Below are positions 55,401-62,516 of a stretch of DNA of 64,000 nt, in pieces (the first letter of the stretch is position 1; each line of letters opens with the position of its first letter). The DNA is taken from the NCBI GenBank assembly GCA_903642235.1, contig CAHJWL010000006.1:220769-284768 (forward strand), read 5' to 3'. The DNA is from Acidobacteriaceae bacterium (GTDB lineage: Bacteria > Acidobacteriota > Terriglobia > Terriglobales > Acidobacteriaceae). Position numbers and translations under genes: made by a program. A model generated the notes under the pieces. The model did no database searches, was not told the origin of the DNA, and worked only from the letters and a program-made list of their open reading frames with translations.

Positions 55401-55888
55401 TCACCCGTCCGGTTCAGAAATGTCACATCTCCCGTCACCGGATGCCCTGCCAGCGCTGCCACCACCGCGCTGTCCACGTAGCTCTTTGAGGCCGTCTGCG
55501 CCGCCACGGCCGCCGGCAGTACGGTACTCCGCACCGCACTCAGCGCCACCGCCGTCGTGCTTACCGGGACTGTCCAGAACTCCCGGCTGACGGATCCATC
55601 ATCCAGGTGGTACACCGCCGTATAGTACGTTCCCGCCGGCGTCGCTCCCTGGTTCGGCGCCAGCGCGACCGTCAGCACACCACCCGCCAGAATCGTCGCC
55701 GACGTGCTCCCGCCCGCCACCGCCTGTCCCGCAGCCGTCGTAAACGCTGGCCAACTCACCAGCACCAGCCCACCCGCCGTCGTTCCGTCCGCATGGTAGA
55801 TTCTGTCCGTCAGCGTCGTCGTTACCACCTGCCCCAGCGCCACCACCGAACACAGCAGCAACCCCAGCAACACACCCTTCGCTCGCAT
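52403..55888 (-). CDS. Large tail-fibre-like protein with an N-terminal signal peptide
   Basis: 1161 aa from the ATG at 55888 (another at 55897). Residues 1-20 form a clear Sec signal peptide (AKGVLLGLLLCSVVALGQ). Then comes a beta domain (TLTDRIYHADGTTAGGLVLV) and two hinge-type repeats typical of tail fibres (GHPVTGDVTFLNRTGDAM with KSYVDSA, and DPTTGVQAANKHYVDTV). A long Gly/Thr/Ala/Val-rich beta region follows, and a C-terminal domain after RTISAHNSTFYCWWNTPVPYG. Phage fibres normally lack signal peptides, so this protein may be exported by the host and act at the surface. It lies between the tail-tube-like gene and terL. Confidence 0.6.
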   Translation of the reverse strand: MRAKGVLLGLLLCSVVALGQVVTTTLTDRIYHADGTTAGGLVLVSWPAFTTAAGQAVAGGSTSATILAGGVLTVALAPNQGATPAGTYYTAVYHLDDGSVSREFWTVPVSTTAVALSAVRSTVLPAAVAAQTASKSYVDSAVVAALAGHPVTGDVTFLNRTGDAMVGPLGLAGDPTTGVQAANKHYVDTVVAGVGTAIAQKVGVAPTGTQAVTQPAGTELQANRLNNVEYASQYVNARGNNGLANATASADCAGGCQVVVENEYGSTEPTTPTQWSSSGTNGTHVEDLRGGGRHDSYLNPMNQGFPGLDVGEALDVTSTRSASSVHQVTGSRQPTSMAISITHEGLTGGSNQLPATIAGNNGPYFKSNYVAMSVAGTYNTPGQHVLDSHEINCYGVGDCLMGSQFMLASGGFRDEADEGAHPMDLQFHEDTKVFTGTCGTGCTTGSTTVGVAVMAAAGTQGEGRYLLDLNPAKTIRGGVLTGGARTANGVIGPTATFAGTAFPPSVFLQMTQVAPGSATSMAPGTVTLPIATTGVASVFSTTTVALPQANGVACVTDPPSPGNPTNFEMANYSVVDATHVTLTLNKVHAAGSTVAVGGLCGYGLEQTVDTVNGIRQVFPVIGAASPTLLFYAGNVTPIVGVMGSTSAYVNVSLSIASITRAGGVVAVTTTAPLPADVNGLALTVAGVADASFNGSFPVTTTGPNSLTYPSPGADGTSSGGSIGALTGGYVLYPMAEVLGVLNPTTKKVDGQLTLAANTVAWAAGDAVEEPHYFQENVAADTTFVGQSVPRPAAQLSAGIQYENTVGPGLRGWSIANAAPASSYFGNGGTHSAPDDAFQVQGVWNRVMEVQAGETGLFQVHCNSHGCGRWNSGYKLFELDSNASYDSVSFQPLTSALNFNLRGTTFGFTPQGFTAGTVTAGAVTAATAAIAGGTIKGASVDGAVIGGTTPAAGTFTGVTAKSLTINSDTVAPQVLSFTAPNLGAGSQFCQGFGRTISAHNSTFYCWWNTPVPYGSLETYAGGDPLQVKGSSVWLNGGPVAIGNAASVGSALPALLNVGSSAQFQVDAGGNVKAANFAGVLAGQTGAIGGKALAAGTCASGTATVAGAAIGTPVMVSASDGSLPGGLMMLSAAVTTANTVSVQVCAVSAGTPPLVSYNVRVVQ

Positions 55889-55945
55889 CTCTCTCATACC
55901 GTCACTCCCCTTTGCTCCTGCGGCTGCTCTGTCTCTAGCATCTTC

Positions 55946-55976
55946 TTGTTGTCATCCCGTAGGGATCTGCTTCTCT
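55946..55976 (+). repeat. Dispersed intergenic repeat, family A
   Basis: Contains the full core ATCCCGTAGGGATCTGC preceded by TTGTTGTC and followed by TTCTCT. It lies in the gap between the tail-tube-like and fibre-like genes. Confidence 0.85.
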
Positions 55977-56093
55977 CTCAGCAATCCTCACCCACAGAAG
56001 TCGCCTCCAGTGACGTCGCAGCGGAGCGATCCTCGTAGTCCGTCCGCCCGCAGCAGCGTTAGTCTCTGCATCTTCAGCGCAGAGGTCCATTCC

Positions 56094-57107
56094 TCAAACC
56101 ATTCGCATCGCCGCCGGCACATAGCTCCGGTAGCACAGCACCTGCCCTCCATCCGTGCTGTCCTTCGTCGCCAAAGCCCGGAACACCCCCGGTAACCTCA
56201 ACTGCGCTAGCGGTCCGGCCAGCACCTCTGCCTGTTCCGCAGCCCCTGCCATTGCCTGCAATCGCGGGTAAAAGAACCACACCCGGTCTCCCTGCTCACC
56301 CTCCATGCAGAACAGCCCCGTCCATTCCTGGAAGAATCCGCCGCCCTCACGATCCACGAACCCTGCCACGCGGCTCACCTGCATCCCCGCCCTTGGCACG
56401 CCTGCAAGCAGCGGCGCAGCCAGCGTCAGCACCCCACCCGCAACTGCTGCTACCAGCCCCACGTTCAGCGTCACCCGCCGCACGTAGTCCACATCAGCCC
56501 CACTCGCCGCACTCGGGCTGACGTATCCGCCACTCGCGCCACTCCCCACATAGCCCGTCTGCCCTGCATAGTCCACATCCACAGCAACCACGGAGCCCAC
56601 AGGGAACGACCCGGCAGAGGCCGTCCCTACGTTGAGAGTCGTCGCCGTCGAAGCCGGACTTGCAGCCCCTCCATCAGTCGTCACCAGCGGCACTGCTCCC
56701 GCCGCCGTTCCTCCGCTCCCACGTGCTGCCGCGCCCGGCGCCGGGTACAGCAGATTCATCTGCTGTACCCCCGCGCTCAACGCAAGCTGCAGCTTGCCCC
56801 AGTCTTCAAACGCCACCTCGACCGTCGCCTCCGCCTGCGTCCGAACCTGCGCCCGCGCTGTCACCGGAGACCCCGAGCGGATCGCCTCCACCTTCGTCTC
56901 TGATCGCCGCACAAAACTCCGGCAGCGTCCCAGATCGACCCACGGCGCCGGCATCGCGTCGGGATCCACACCGCCCATCTGCGCCGCATCAAAGATCGCC
57001 ACTTGCCCATTGCCAGACCGGTCAATCGGCGCAAACCAGGCCCGCACCCGCCGGCTCACTGGAGATCCCGCCGCCAGCACACCCGTCCCCACCAACCCTG
57101 CGCTCAT
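56094..57107 (-). CDS. Tail-tube-like phage protein
   Basis: 337 aa from the ATG at 57107, which overlaps the previous stop (ATGA). Residues 1-100 (ARAWFAPIDRSGNGQVAIFD-like opening, DLGRCRSFVRRSETKVEAIRSG) and AQVRTQAEATVEVAFEDWGKLQLALSAG resemble major tail proteins that polymerise into a tube. The middle, from about 130 to 250, is a Gly/Ala/Val-rich beta insertion (AGQTGYVGSGASGGYVSPSA). The C-terminus is globular and aromatic. The assignment comes from position after the connector genes and from composition. Confidence 0.55.
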   Translation of the reverse strand: MSAGLVGTGVLAAGSPVSRRVRAWFAPIDRSGNGQVAIFDAAQMGGVDPDAMPAPWVDLGRCRSFVRRSETKVEAIRSGSPVTARAQVRTQAEATVEVAFEDWGKLQLALSAGVQQMNLLYPAPGAAARGSGGTAAGAVPLVTTDGGAASPASTATTLNVGTASAGSFPVGSVVAVDVDYAGQTGYVGSGASGGYVSPSAASGADVDYVRRVTLNVGLVAAVAGGVLTLAAPLLAGVPRAGMQVSRVAGFVDREGGGFFQEWTGLFCMEGEQGDRVWFFYPRLQAMAGAAEQAEVLAGPLAQLRLPGVFRALATKDSTDGGQVLCYRSYVPAAMRMV

Positions 57108-57598
57108 GGCTCGCCCGCTCCTTCCACACTCCAAACATCCACCACCGTCACCCGGCTCACCCGCTCGCCCGTCACAACCGTCGCGCCACAGGCAGGATCA
57201 CTCCAGAAGATCCTGGTTCCATCCGGCACCGGCGTCCCGCTTGAAAAATCCATCTTCGCCGCAGACTGCATTTCGCCCGTCAACACCGTCATCAGCTCCG
57301 CATCCATTGCCGCCAGCAGTCGCCCTCGGTCCATCCCGTTCACCGTCGCCGTCCCGGCCGTCTCATAGGCAATCTCGCAGCGCAGCTTCACCATCGGCAC
57401 CGTACCCGTCGCGTCAATCGTCACCGCCGTCCATCGCAGCCGAAACACATCGGCCATCGGCACCGCTACCGGCAGCTCGTTTTCCTCCACCAGCACGCCC
57501 GGCCGCAGCACCCCGCGCACCACGGTCGTCCGTTGCGGATTCACTGCCGCCACGCCGTCCCGCAGCGTCACATAGAAACTATCCTTCGCCCTCTGCAT
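57104..57598 (-). CDS. Phage head-tail/tail-completion-like protein
   Basis: 164 aa from the ATG at 57598, preceded by GAGGAGGGG; two upstream in-frame ATGs lack a ribosome-binding site. It opens MQRAKDSFYVTLRDGVAAVN, and the body has a beta-alpha pattern (MVKLRCEIAYETAGTATVNG, GRLLAAMDAELMTVLTG). I cannot name the family. Size, position between the connector-like and tail-tube-like genes and 4-nt overlap with the latter suggest a tail terminator or joining protein. Confidence 0.6.
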   Translation of the reverse strand: MQRAKDSFYVTLRDGVAAVNPQRTTVVRGVLRPGVLVEENELPVAVPMADVFRLRWTAVTIDATGTVPMVKLRCEIAYETAGTATVNGMDRGRLLAAMDAELMTVLTGEMQSAAKMDFSSGTPVPDGTRIFWSDPACGATVVTGERVSRVTVVDVWSVEGAGEP

Positions 57599-57663
57599 GC
57601 CCCTCCTCATCCAACGCAAACGAAATCAAGATGCAAGTGGGCAGAACCTTGACCTCTCGAGTC

Positions 57664-57684
57664 GTCATCCCATAGGGATCTGCC
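57664..57684 (+). repeat. Dispersed intergenic repeat, family A (degenerate)
   Basis: GTCATCCCATAGGGATCTGC, one change from the consensus core; the TTCTCT flank is replaced by CGCTGCTCTTGTCTCT. It fills the gap between the 57720 and 57598 genes. Confidence 0.7.
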
Positions 57685-57719
57685 GCTGCTCTTGTCTCTG
57701 CGCACTCGCCACCACAGAC

Positions 57720-58133
57720 CTAAAGTTCCGCCGCCGGTCTCGCCAGCTCCAGCCGATACACAGTCGGCACCCCAGCCAGATCGCGAGCCGTCACACTCAG
57801 AATCCGCAGCAGCTCTCCATCCACCACCACACCCACCGCCCCGGCAAACCACGCCAGTACCGGCGACAGATCGTCGCCGCCGGCCGCCGTGGCCGCCGCT
57901 CGCGCCGCCACCTGCAGCTCGACCCGGTCTCCAGCCTCCGTCAGCACCCGCAGCGCGCACGGCGCAAGCTCCACATCATCAAACGCCGCCGCCGCCAGTC
58001 CCAGCTGCTCTGTCACATCGTTCATCGCTCCGGGCCGTGGCACCCGTATCAGCACACTGCGCCCACCCGTTGCGCGCAGCATTGTCTCTGCTATCCGTTG
58101 CGCTCCATCGCCCAGCTTCGTCAGGTTCGCCAC
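57720..58133 (-). CDS. Small phage head-tail-region protein
   Basis: About 137 aa from the GTG at 58133 (VANLTKLGDGAQRIAETML); the frame stays open to 58160, overlapping the connector gene. Alternating helices and strands (LGLAAAAFDDVELAPCALRV, DRVELQVAARAAATAAGG) end in VYRLELARPAAEL. Function not recognised. Its place after the connector-like gene fits a head-closure or tail-joining role. Confidence 0.55.
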   Translation of the reverse strand: MANLTKLGDGAQRIAETMLRATGGRSVLIRVPRPGAMNDVTEQLGLAAAAFDDVELAPCALRVLTEAGDRVELQVAARAAATAAGGDDLSPVLAWFAGAVGVVVDGELLRILSVTARDLAGVPTVYRLELARPAAEL

Positions 58134-58137
58134 GCCG

Positions 58138-58761
58138 TCACCCCAGCCTCTCCGCGACATACGGCCGCAGCAGCGCCTTCACCTGCTCGTCCAGCAGCGA
58201 TCCGCTGAAGTACTGCATCTGCAGCCGGTCCACCTTGCTCGATTTCACATTCAACGCCGGCGTCGCCTGCGCATTCCGCACAATCTGCGCACACGCCACC
58301 TTCAGTGCAGCCGGCACAGGGAGCACACCCGCCGTGTACGTCGCCTCCAGATCCGTATAGCGCAGACCAAAGAAATTAACCGGCAGCCTCACCTCGCCCG
58401 TTGTCACATCCACATCCATCCCGCTCACATCAAGCGTCGTCCAGCTGCCTGGCGCACTGAAGGTACGCAGTACCTGCTCCCGAAACGCATCAAGCATCTC
58501 TCCGCGTCCCGCAAACCCCAGCCGCGCCCGCGCACTCACCACCGCAGATGTCGCCGGCGCCACCGTCGCCAGCGGCAGGTAGCTGAGCCGCGCCACCTGC
58601 CCGCCACATCCCAGCCGCACCCGCTCCGTATACGTCGTCACCAGCAGACTCGGCCGCCGGCAGTACGACTCCATCAGCGCCGAAGCCGTCGTCACCCAGT
58701 CATCTGTCGTCTCCGCCGTCAATCCGTACGCCACATACTCCGTCGGATCCAGATACCCCAT
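58138..58761 (-). CDS. Head-tail connector-like protein (gp6-like)
   Basis: 207 aa from the ATG at 58761 (MGYLDPTEYVAYGLTAETTDD). The all-helical N-terminus with WVTTASALMESYCRRPS, the middle RLSYLPLATV and the C-terminal helical segment PAALKVACAQIVRNAQATP resemble the HK97 gp6/DNA-packaging connector family, which also sits right after the capsid gene. No catalytic role is expected. A 208-bp gap separates it from the capsid gene. Confidence 0.6.
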   Translation of the reverse strand: MGYLDPTEYVAYGLTAETTDDWVTTASALMESYCRRPSLLVTTYTERVRLGCGGQVARLSYLPLATVAPATSAVVSARARLGFAGRGEMLDAFREQVLRTFSAPGSWTTLDVSGMDVDVTTGEVRLPVNFFGLRYTDLEATYTAGVLPVPAALKVACAQIVRNAQATPALNVKSSKVDRLQMQYFSGSLLDEQVKALLRPYVAERLG

Positions 58762-58781
58762 CGCACCCCCTTTGTGGTTAT

Positions 58782-58815
58782 CAGCCTGAGCGCAGCGAAG
58801 GATCCCCGCGCCTCG
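58782..58815 (+). repeat. Dispersed repeat family C
   Basis: CCTGAGCGCAGCGAAGGATC core, a form common in many bacterial intergenic repeats. A diverged copy with the CATCCTGAG start is at 60023-60052. It lies in the capsid-connector gap, which also has a stem GTGGGC/GCCCAC (58928-58953) just after the capsid stop. Confidence 0.6.
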
Positions 58816-58969
58816 TCTTGACCGCGGCCGCCCACGTTGCCTTGTTGTTCTTCTGAGCGAAGCCGAGCAACGGGCTTCTCGCTTCATCCGCGGAGTGCAC
58901 CGACGCGAAACGTCGGCGCGCAAAGCGGTGGGCCGCCAAACAGGCCAGCCCACTCCTAAGCTCTAGCCC

Positions 58970-59941
58970 CTAGCGATCCACCAACACCTGGTAGTGCGCA
59001 TAGTTCGCACCCTTCACCACCAGCCCGCCAAACTTCACCACGACGTACTGGCTGGCCAGCGATCCCGGAACGCCCAGCTGGAAGATCCGCGGATTCGGAT
59101 CACTTAACCAGTGATACTCAATCATGTCCTCCGTCACGATGTACGCCGGCAACACGGCCGATCCCGAGCCAGGCGTTCCCGTATAGCCAAGCGTCCACTC
59201 CGGGATCAACGGAATATCGCCCGCCTGCGTGCTCAGCGTCTTCACCGAGAGGCCGGCGTCGATCTCCCTCGAGTTCAGCACTACGTTGAACTCGCTCTTC
59301 ATCTCGCGATCGATCAGATCCAGCAAAACCGGATTAGCATAGATCGCTGTTGGCCGAACGCCGAACGAGCTGTTCGAAACCATCTGCGCAATCGTCGACT
59401 TCAACCCGTCCACAATGCTTGCCGCCGCACCGATTGTCACGGTATTGCCGCCGCCGGCAATCTGTCCGGCCGCGCCAAAGTACTGCGCCGTCGTCGGCGA
59501 ACTCAGGCTCGTGTCCGTGCCGTTCCACAACGCCACATCGTGCGTCCGCAGCACACCGTCAACGGTGTCCGCCAGATCCTTCGCCTGCAGATACGCAAAC
59601 TGGCTCTGCTGCTGGCCCAGCTCCAGGTCAAACAGGTTGTAATTGATCTGCGCAACCAGAGCCTTCAGCGGCACACTCCGCTCCACCCGCGTCGGGCTCA
59701 CCAGGGGTGCAATGATGTTGCGCGGATCCACAAATCCCGAGCTCGCCGACGGCGACGGAATCGAAGTCTCCTCAAAGTACCGCGACGGATGGCCCGTAGC
59801 CGGCACCTGTTTAATTCGCCGACCAAACACCCCGCGCCGCCGGACCAGATCCGTGATCTCGCTCTGGTACATAGGCACTTCCACCGCACCCGGCCCAAGG
59901 TAATCCGCAGCCGCATTGATATCCGTAAACTTCACGTTCAT
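58970..59941 (-). CDS. Major-capsid-like protein
   Basis: 323 aa from the ATG at 59941 (MNVKFTDINAAADYLG), with AGAGGAGA upstream. An N-terminal arm region (ITDLVRRRGVFGRRIKQVPA), a beta-rich body (RVERSVPLKALVAQINYNLF) and FGVRPTAIYANPVLLDLIDREMK (about 205) are of the kind found in HK97-fold capsid proteins. DIPLIPEWTLGY and a final FGGLVVKGANYAHYQVLVD complete the fold. Position after a scaffold-like and a protease-like gene supports this. Confidence 0.75.
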   Translation of the reverse strand: MNVKFTDINAAADYLGPGAVEVPMYQSEITDLVRRRGVFGRRIKQVPATGHPSRYFEETSIPSPSASSGFVDPRNIIAPLVSPTRVERSVPLKALVAQINYNLFDLELGQQQSQFAYLQAKDLADTVDGVLRTHDVALWNGTDTSLSSPTTAQYFGAAGQIAGGGNTVTIGAAASIVDGLKSTIAQMVSNSSFGVRPTAIYANPVLLDLIDREMKSEFNVVLNSREIDAGLSVKTLSTQAGDIPLIPEWTLGYTGTPGSGSAVLPAYIVTEDMIEYHWLSDPNPRIFQLGVPGSLASQYVVVKFGGLVVKGANYAHYQVLVDR

Positions 59942-59965
59942 GCCATCTCCTCTGAAACACATTCA

Positions 59966-60001
59966 GTTACAAAATAAAAGCGACGCCCTTGCGGACCTCG
60001 C
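59966..60001 (-). promoter_or_regulatory. Hairpin with T-tract upstream of the capsid gene
   Basis: On the minus strand GCGAGGTCC (59993-60001) pairs with GGGCGTCGC (59980-59988) around a GCAA loop, with one internal G-G mismatch, and is followed by TTTTATTTT. It matches the element at 48835-48870 in layout, distance to the next ATG and the mismatch position. It is either a terminator of the scaffold segment or a structured leader of the capsid mRNA. Confidence 0.6.
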
Positions 60002-60022
60002 CTCCGCGACCATCTTTTGTAT

Positions 60023-60052
60023 GTCATCCTGAGTGCCAGCGGAGGGAAGACC
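60023..60052 (+). repeat. Dispersed repeat family C (diverged)
   Basis: GTCATCCTGAGTGCCAGCGG and onward, related to the copy at 58782. It sits in the 249-bp gap between the scaffold-like and capsid genes together with a family A copy. Confidence 0.5.
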
Positions 60053-60095
60053 ACGCCCCAGCCGACCACCCCGCTTGCCGCCGGGACTGCTCCTT

Positions 60096-60130
60096 GCTTG
60101 TCATCCCGTAGGGATCTGCTTCTCTACCGG
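60096..60130 (+). repeat. Dispersed intergenic repeat, family A
   Basis: Full core ATCCCGTAGGGATCTGC followed by TTCTCTACCGG, nearly identical to the host copy at 35807 read in reverse. It is in the gap between the scaffold-like and capsid genes. Confidence 0.85.
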
Positions 60131-60190
60131 AAACGCCGATCCTGCCTCACTCAGGCCGTTCAACCAGAACGCCAGACTGACTGACCCTGG

Positions 60191-60652
60191 CTACCCGATC
60201 GCCCCGCTCCGCAGCAGCTGCGCCTTCACCGCAATCCGCTGCTCGATGCTCAGACTGGCCAGCGCCTTATCAAGCGCCCCGCCAGCAGCGGCATCCAGAC
60301 CTCCAGCCTCCACCGACTCGAGCGCCACACCCTGCTTCGTCAGCAGGGTCGCCATAGTCGCCGGCAGCGTCCGCCGTCCGCTCTCACCGGCTCCTGCAGT
60401 CCGCGAAACCCGCAGCGTCTCCAGCTGTGCCTCCACAAACTCCAGCTTCCGCTCAAGCTCCGCCTCCCACTTCGCCTCCGCCGTCGCCACAATCCGTTCA
60501 AGGCTCGCCTCGGCCTCCGCCGAAAGCTGCGCAACCTGCTTCAGCCCCATCTGCTCCACTGCATGCTCAAGCAGATTTGCCGCTGCCGCCAGCCGTTCTA
60601 TCATCGCCTGCAGATCGGTCGTCCCTGCTGCCTGCTCCATCGCTATCTCCAT
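60191..60652 (-). CDS. Coiled-coil scaffold-like phage protein
   Basis: 153 aa, almost entirely helical with heptad-like Leu/Ala spacing (LQAMIERLAAAANLLEHAV, then ASLERIVATAEAKWEAELER, then KLEFVEAQLETL). The C-terminal part is short and Ala/Gly-rich. Placement directly upstream of the capsid gene and downstream of the protease-like gene is that of a scaffolding protein. No sequence signature proves it. An in-frame ATG at 60640 is also possible. Confidence 0.55.
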   Translation of the reverse strand: MEIAMEQAAGTTDLQAMIERLAAAANLLEHAVEQMGLKQVAQLSAEAEASLERIVATAEAKWEAELERKLEFVEAQLETLRVSRTAGAGESGRRTLPATMATLLTKQGVALESVEAGGLDAAAGGALDKALASLSIEQRIAVKAQLLRSGAIG

Positions 60653-60681
60653 TGCTCGTATCCCTCGCCGCTACATCTTCT

Positions 60682-60716
60682 TTGTTGTCATCCCGTATGG
60701 ATCTGCTTCTCTACCG
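60682..60716 (+). repeat. Dispersed intergenic repeat, family A
   Basis: TTGTTGTCATCCCGTATGGA and onward, with one change in the palindromic core. It is in the 123-bp gap between the protease-like and scaffold-like genes. Confidence 0.8.
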
Positions 60717-60775
60717 ACTCATCCCACCGCACCATGCCGTTCTCCATCGCGCGTTGACTGAGCTCGGCCCTTCGC

Positions 60776-61435
60776 CTACCCCGCTCGCCGATGCCTCACC
60801 GATCGTCCCGCTGCTGCCATCGCCGGCCGCCGCACCCGGAAACTCGTCGCCCGGTACGCCGCCTTCTCCCGCAGCAGTATCGCCGCCCCGGTAAACGTCG
60901 CCCGTGTCAGCGTCCACACGGGCGCTCGCATATCTTCAACATGCGCATCCGCAAGCTCATAGCTCATTCCCATCGCACCGTGGTGTCCCAGATCGGTACT
61001 CCCTTCGGGTCCAAACTCCGGGAAATCCCGCGCAAAAAGGTAGCCCTTCACTGCCAGCTCGCGTCCATCCAGCTCAGCCGCCGTGATGATGCCGCACTTC
61101 TGCCGCGCATCATGCCCGTCCCACCCAGCCTTATACCCAACTGCCATACCTAACAGACTCGGCAGTGCTGCCTGTGCCGCCGCTCGCGTCAGCACCACCC
61201 GGTGTCCCCGCGAGCCGCTTGGTGACTTGTCGCTTGGTACATCCACCAGCGTGAGGACACCCTCGAAGGGCAGGCGATTCGGGTGTCCGAGTACCTCCGG
61301 CAACTCCATAGCCATCGCGTGCACAGCCACCCGCGTCATCTCATCGGGTGCCCGGCAGAACTCCTTCTTCTCTGATCGCGCTCTCTGACGGCCCAGGATC
61401 CGCTCGCCCTCGCTTTTTGCCTCCGCTGTCTTCAT
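60776..61435 (-). CDS. Putative capsid-maturation (prohead protease-like) protein
   Basis: 219 aa. The body (LPFEGVLTLVDVPSDKSPSG, VGYKAGWDGHDARQKCGIIT, LAVKGYLFARDFPEF, GMSYELADAHVEDM, WTLTRATFTGAAILLREKAAY) has the strand order and His/Ser content of phage prohead maturation proteases. The order protease-scaffold-capsid supports this. I cannot assign catalytic residues with certainty. The C-terminal about 20 residues are basic (SVRHRRAG end). It begins 3 bp after the 61439 gene. Confidence 0.45.
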   Translation of the reverse strand: MKTAEAKSEGERILGRQRARSEKKEFCRAPDEMTRVAVHAMAMELPEVLGHPNRLPFEGVLTLVDVPSDKSPSGSRGHRVVLTRAAAQAALPSLLGMAVGYKAGWDGHDARQKCGIITAAELDGRELAVKGYLFARDFPEFGPEGSTDLGHHGAMGMSYELADAHVEDMRAPVWTLTRATFTGAAILLREKAAYRATSFRVRRPAMAAAGRSVRHRRAG

Positions 61436-61438
61436 GTC

Positions 61439-61819
61439 TTACTCCTCCCTCAGCTCCGCATCTCGCATCGTCACCGCTTGTTTCGTCTCAATCTCCGCCC
61501 GCGTTCCCGGTCGACCGCGCAACTCGCGTAGCAGCATCTCGGAGAGACTCTTTGGCCTCTTTGTCTGAGTCACCTGGACTGCGTGATCCTTCTCCAGACC
61601 CGCCAGGCTCATCAACGCTTTTGCATGCGGAATGCTTCCCTTCTGCGCCTCGTCGATAAACCTCTGCAAGATGCCCGGCAGCCCCCGCGCCAGCTCCTTC
61701 TGCGCGTAGCGTCGGCACAGTTCCGGCCGAAGCGCGCGCGGCCGCCGCTTCGCCGGACTCGTCTCCCCTCCAGCTCCCACCCCTCCAGCCGTTCCAACTT
61801 CACCCTTGGCCACAATCAC
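61439..61819 (-). CDS. Small basic phage protein, possible small terminase or DNA-binding protein
   Basis: 126 aa, basic. A flexible Gly-rich start is followed by a helical core (ALRPELCRRYAQKELARGL, PGILQRFIDEAQKGSIPHAK, ALMSLAGLEKDH), then a charged tail. It could be a small terminase subunit or a capsid-assembly helper, but no motif decides. The 178-bp gap to the sigma-like gene (61820-61997) holds no convincing gene. Confidence 0.5.
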   Translation of the reverse strand: MIVAKGEVGTAGGVGAGGETSPAKRRPRALRPELCRRYAQKELARGLPGILQRFIDEAQKGSIPHAKALMSLAGLEKDHAVQVTQTKRPKSLSEMLLRELRGRPGTRAEIETKQAVTMRDAELREE

Positions 61820-61997
61820 CCCACGCCAAAGAGCAACAGCGATGGGGGAGAGCAGGCTTCTTGCGCCTACCCTCCCCCAGTCTGGTGTGCGGCTCGCGCC
61901 CTCTCTGACCTTCCAAGAATAACAAGGTGGCCAAAGCTCTCACGCCATCATGCAAACCAGCTTCAAAGCAAGCAGAATCAACATCTTGCAACCCATC

Positions 61998-62516
61998 TCA
62001 CGCCTCCCCGTCTTGACACGCCATCAGCGGCTCCAACAGCCCCGTATCCAGGAAGTGTCCCGTCAGCACATCCACCGCCGCCCCATACTTCCGCACCACC
62101 GTTCGCAAGCTCATCCCCAGGAGCCCGGCTGCTTCACCTTGCGTGTACTCCTGGATCGCAATCCGCTCCAGAAGGTTCTGTTCGGTCTCCGTCAGCCGCT
62201 TCAGACACATCTCCACGTCATGTACAAAGATCACGACGTCCTCAAAGCTCCGGATCTTGTACGTCGTCACCCGCCCCCGAAACATCTCCTGACCCAGCAG
62301 CGACGGCACCCGCCCCTTCTCCATCGAAAGCCGCAGATAGCGCCGCAGCATCCCCTCCGTGTACTTCCTGTAGAACGCCAGCTCCGGCCGCTCCCCTCCT
62401 GCGGAGCCCACCCGCCTCGTGGCCGTGCCAGCCTCCCCGTCTGCACCCCTCCGCGCGGCAGCCTCCACCGAAGCCGCCCCAAACACTACCGGTAATACCA
62501 TCACCATGGCACTCAT
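61998..62516 (-). CDS. Sigma-70 region 4-like regulator
   Basis: 172 aa from the ATG at 62516, overlapping the upstream stop by 4 nt. Residues 107-150 (RLTETEQNLLERIAIQEYTQ, GEAAGLLGMSLRTVVRKYG) are a region-4-type helix-turn-helix. The preceding part (LAFYRKYTEGMLRRYLRLSM) is helical, but a true region 2 is not evident. It is probably a late-gene activator or stand-alone sigma-like factor for the head-tail block that follows. Confidence 0.75.
   Translation of the reverse strand: MSAMVMVLPVVFGAASVEAAARRGADGEAGTATRRVGSAGGERPELAFYRKYTEGMLRRYLRLSMEKGRVPSLLGQEMFRGRVTTYKIRSFEDVVIFVHDVEMCLKRLTETEQNLLERIAIQEYTQGEAAGLLGMSLRTVVRKYGAAVDVLTGHFLDTGLLEPLMACQDGEA

Noticed and set aside
61800..61991. 63-codon minus-strand frame between the sigma-like and 126-aa genes
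   Set aside because: It overlaps the 126-aa gene start, has no ribosome-binding site and no recognisable feature.
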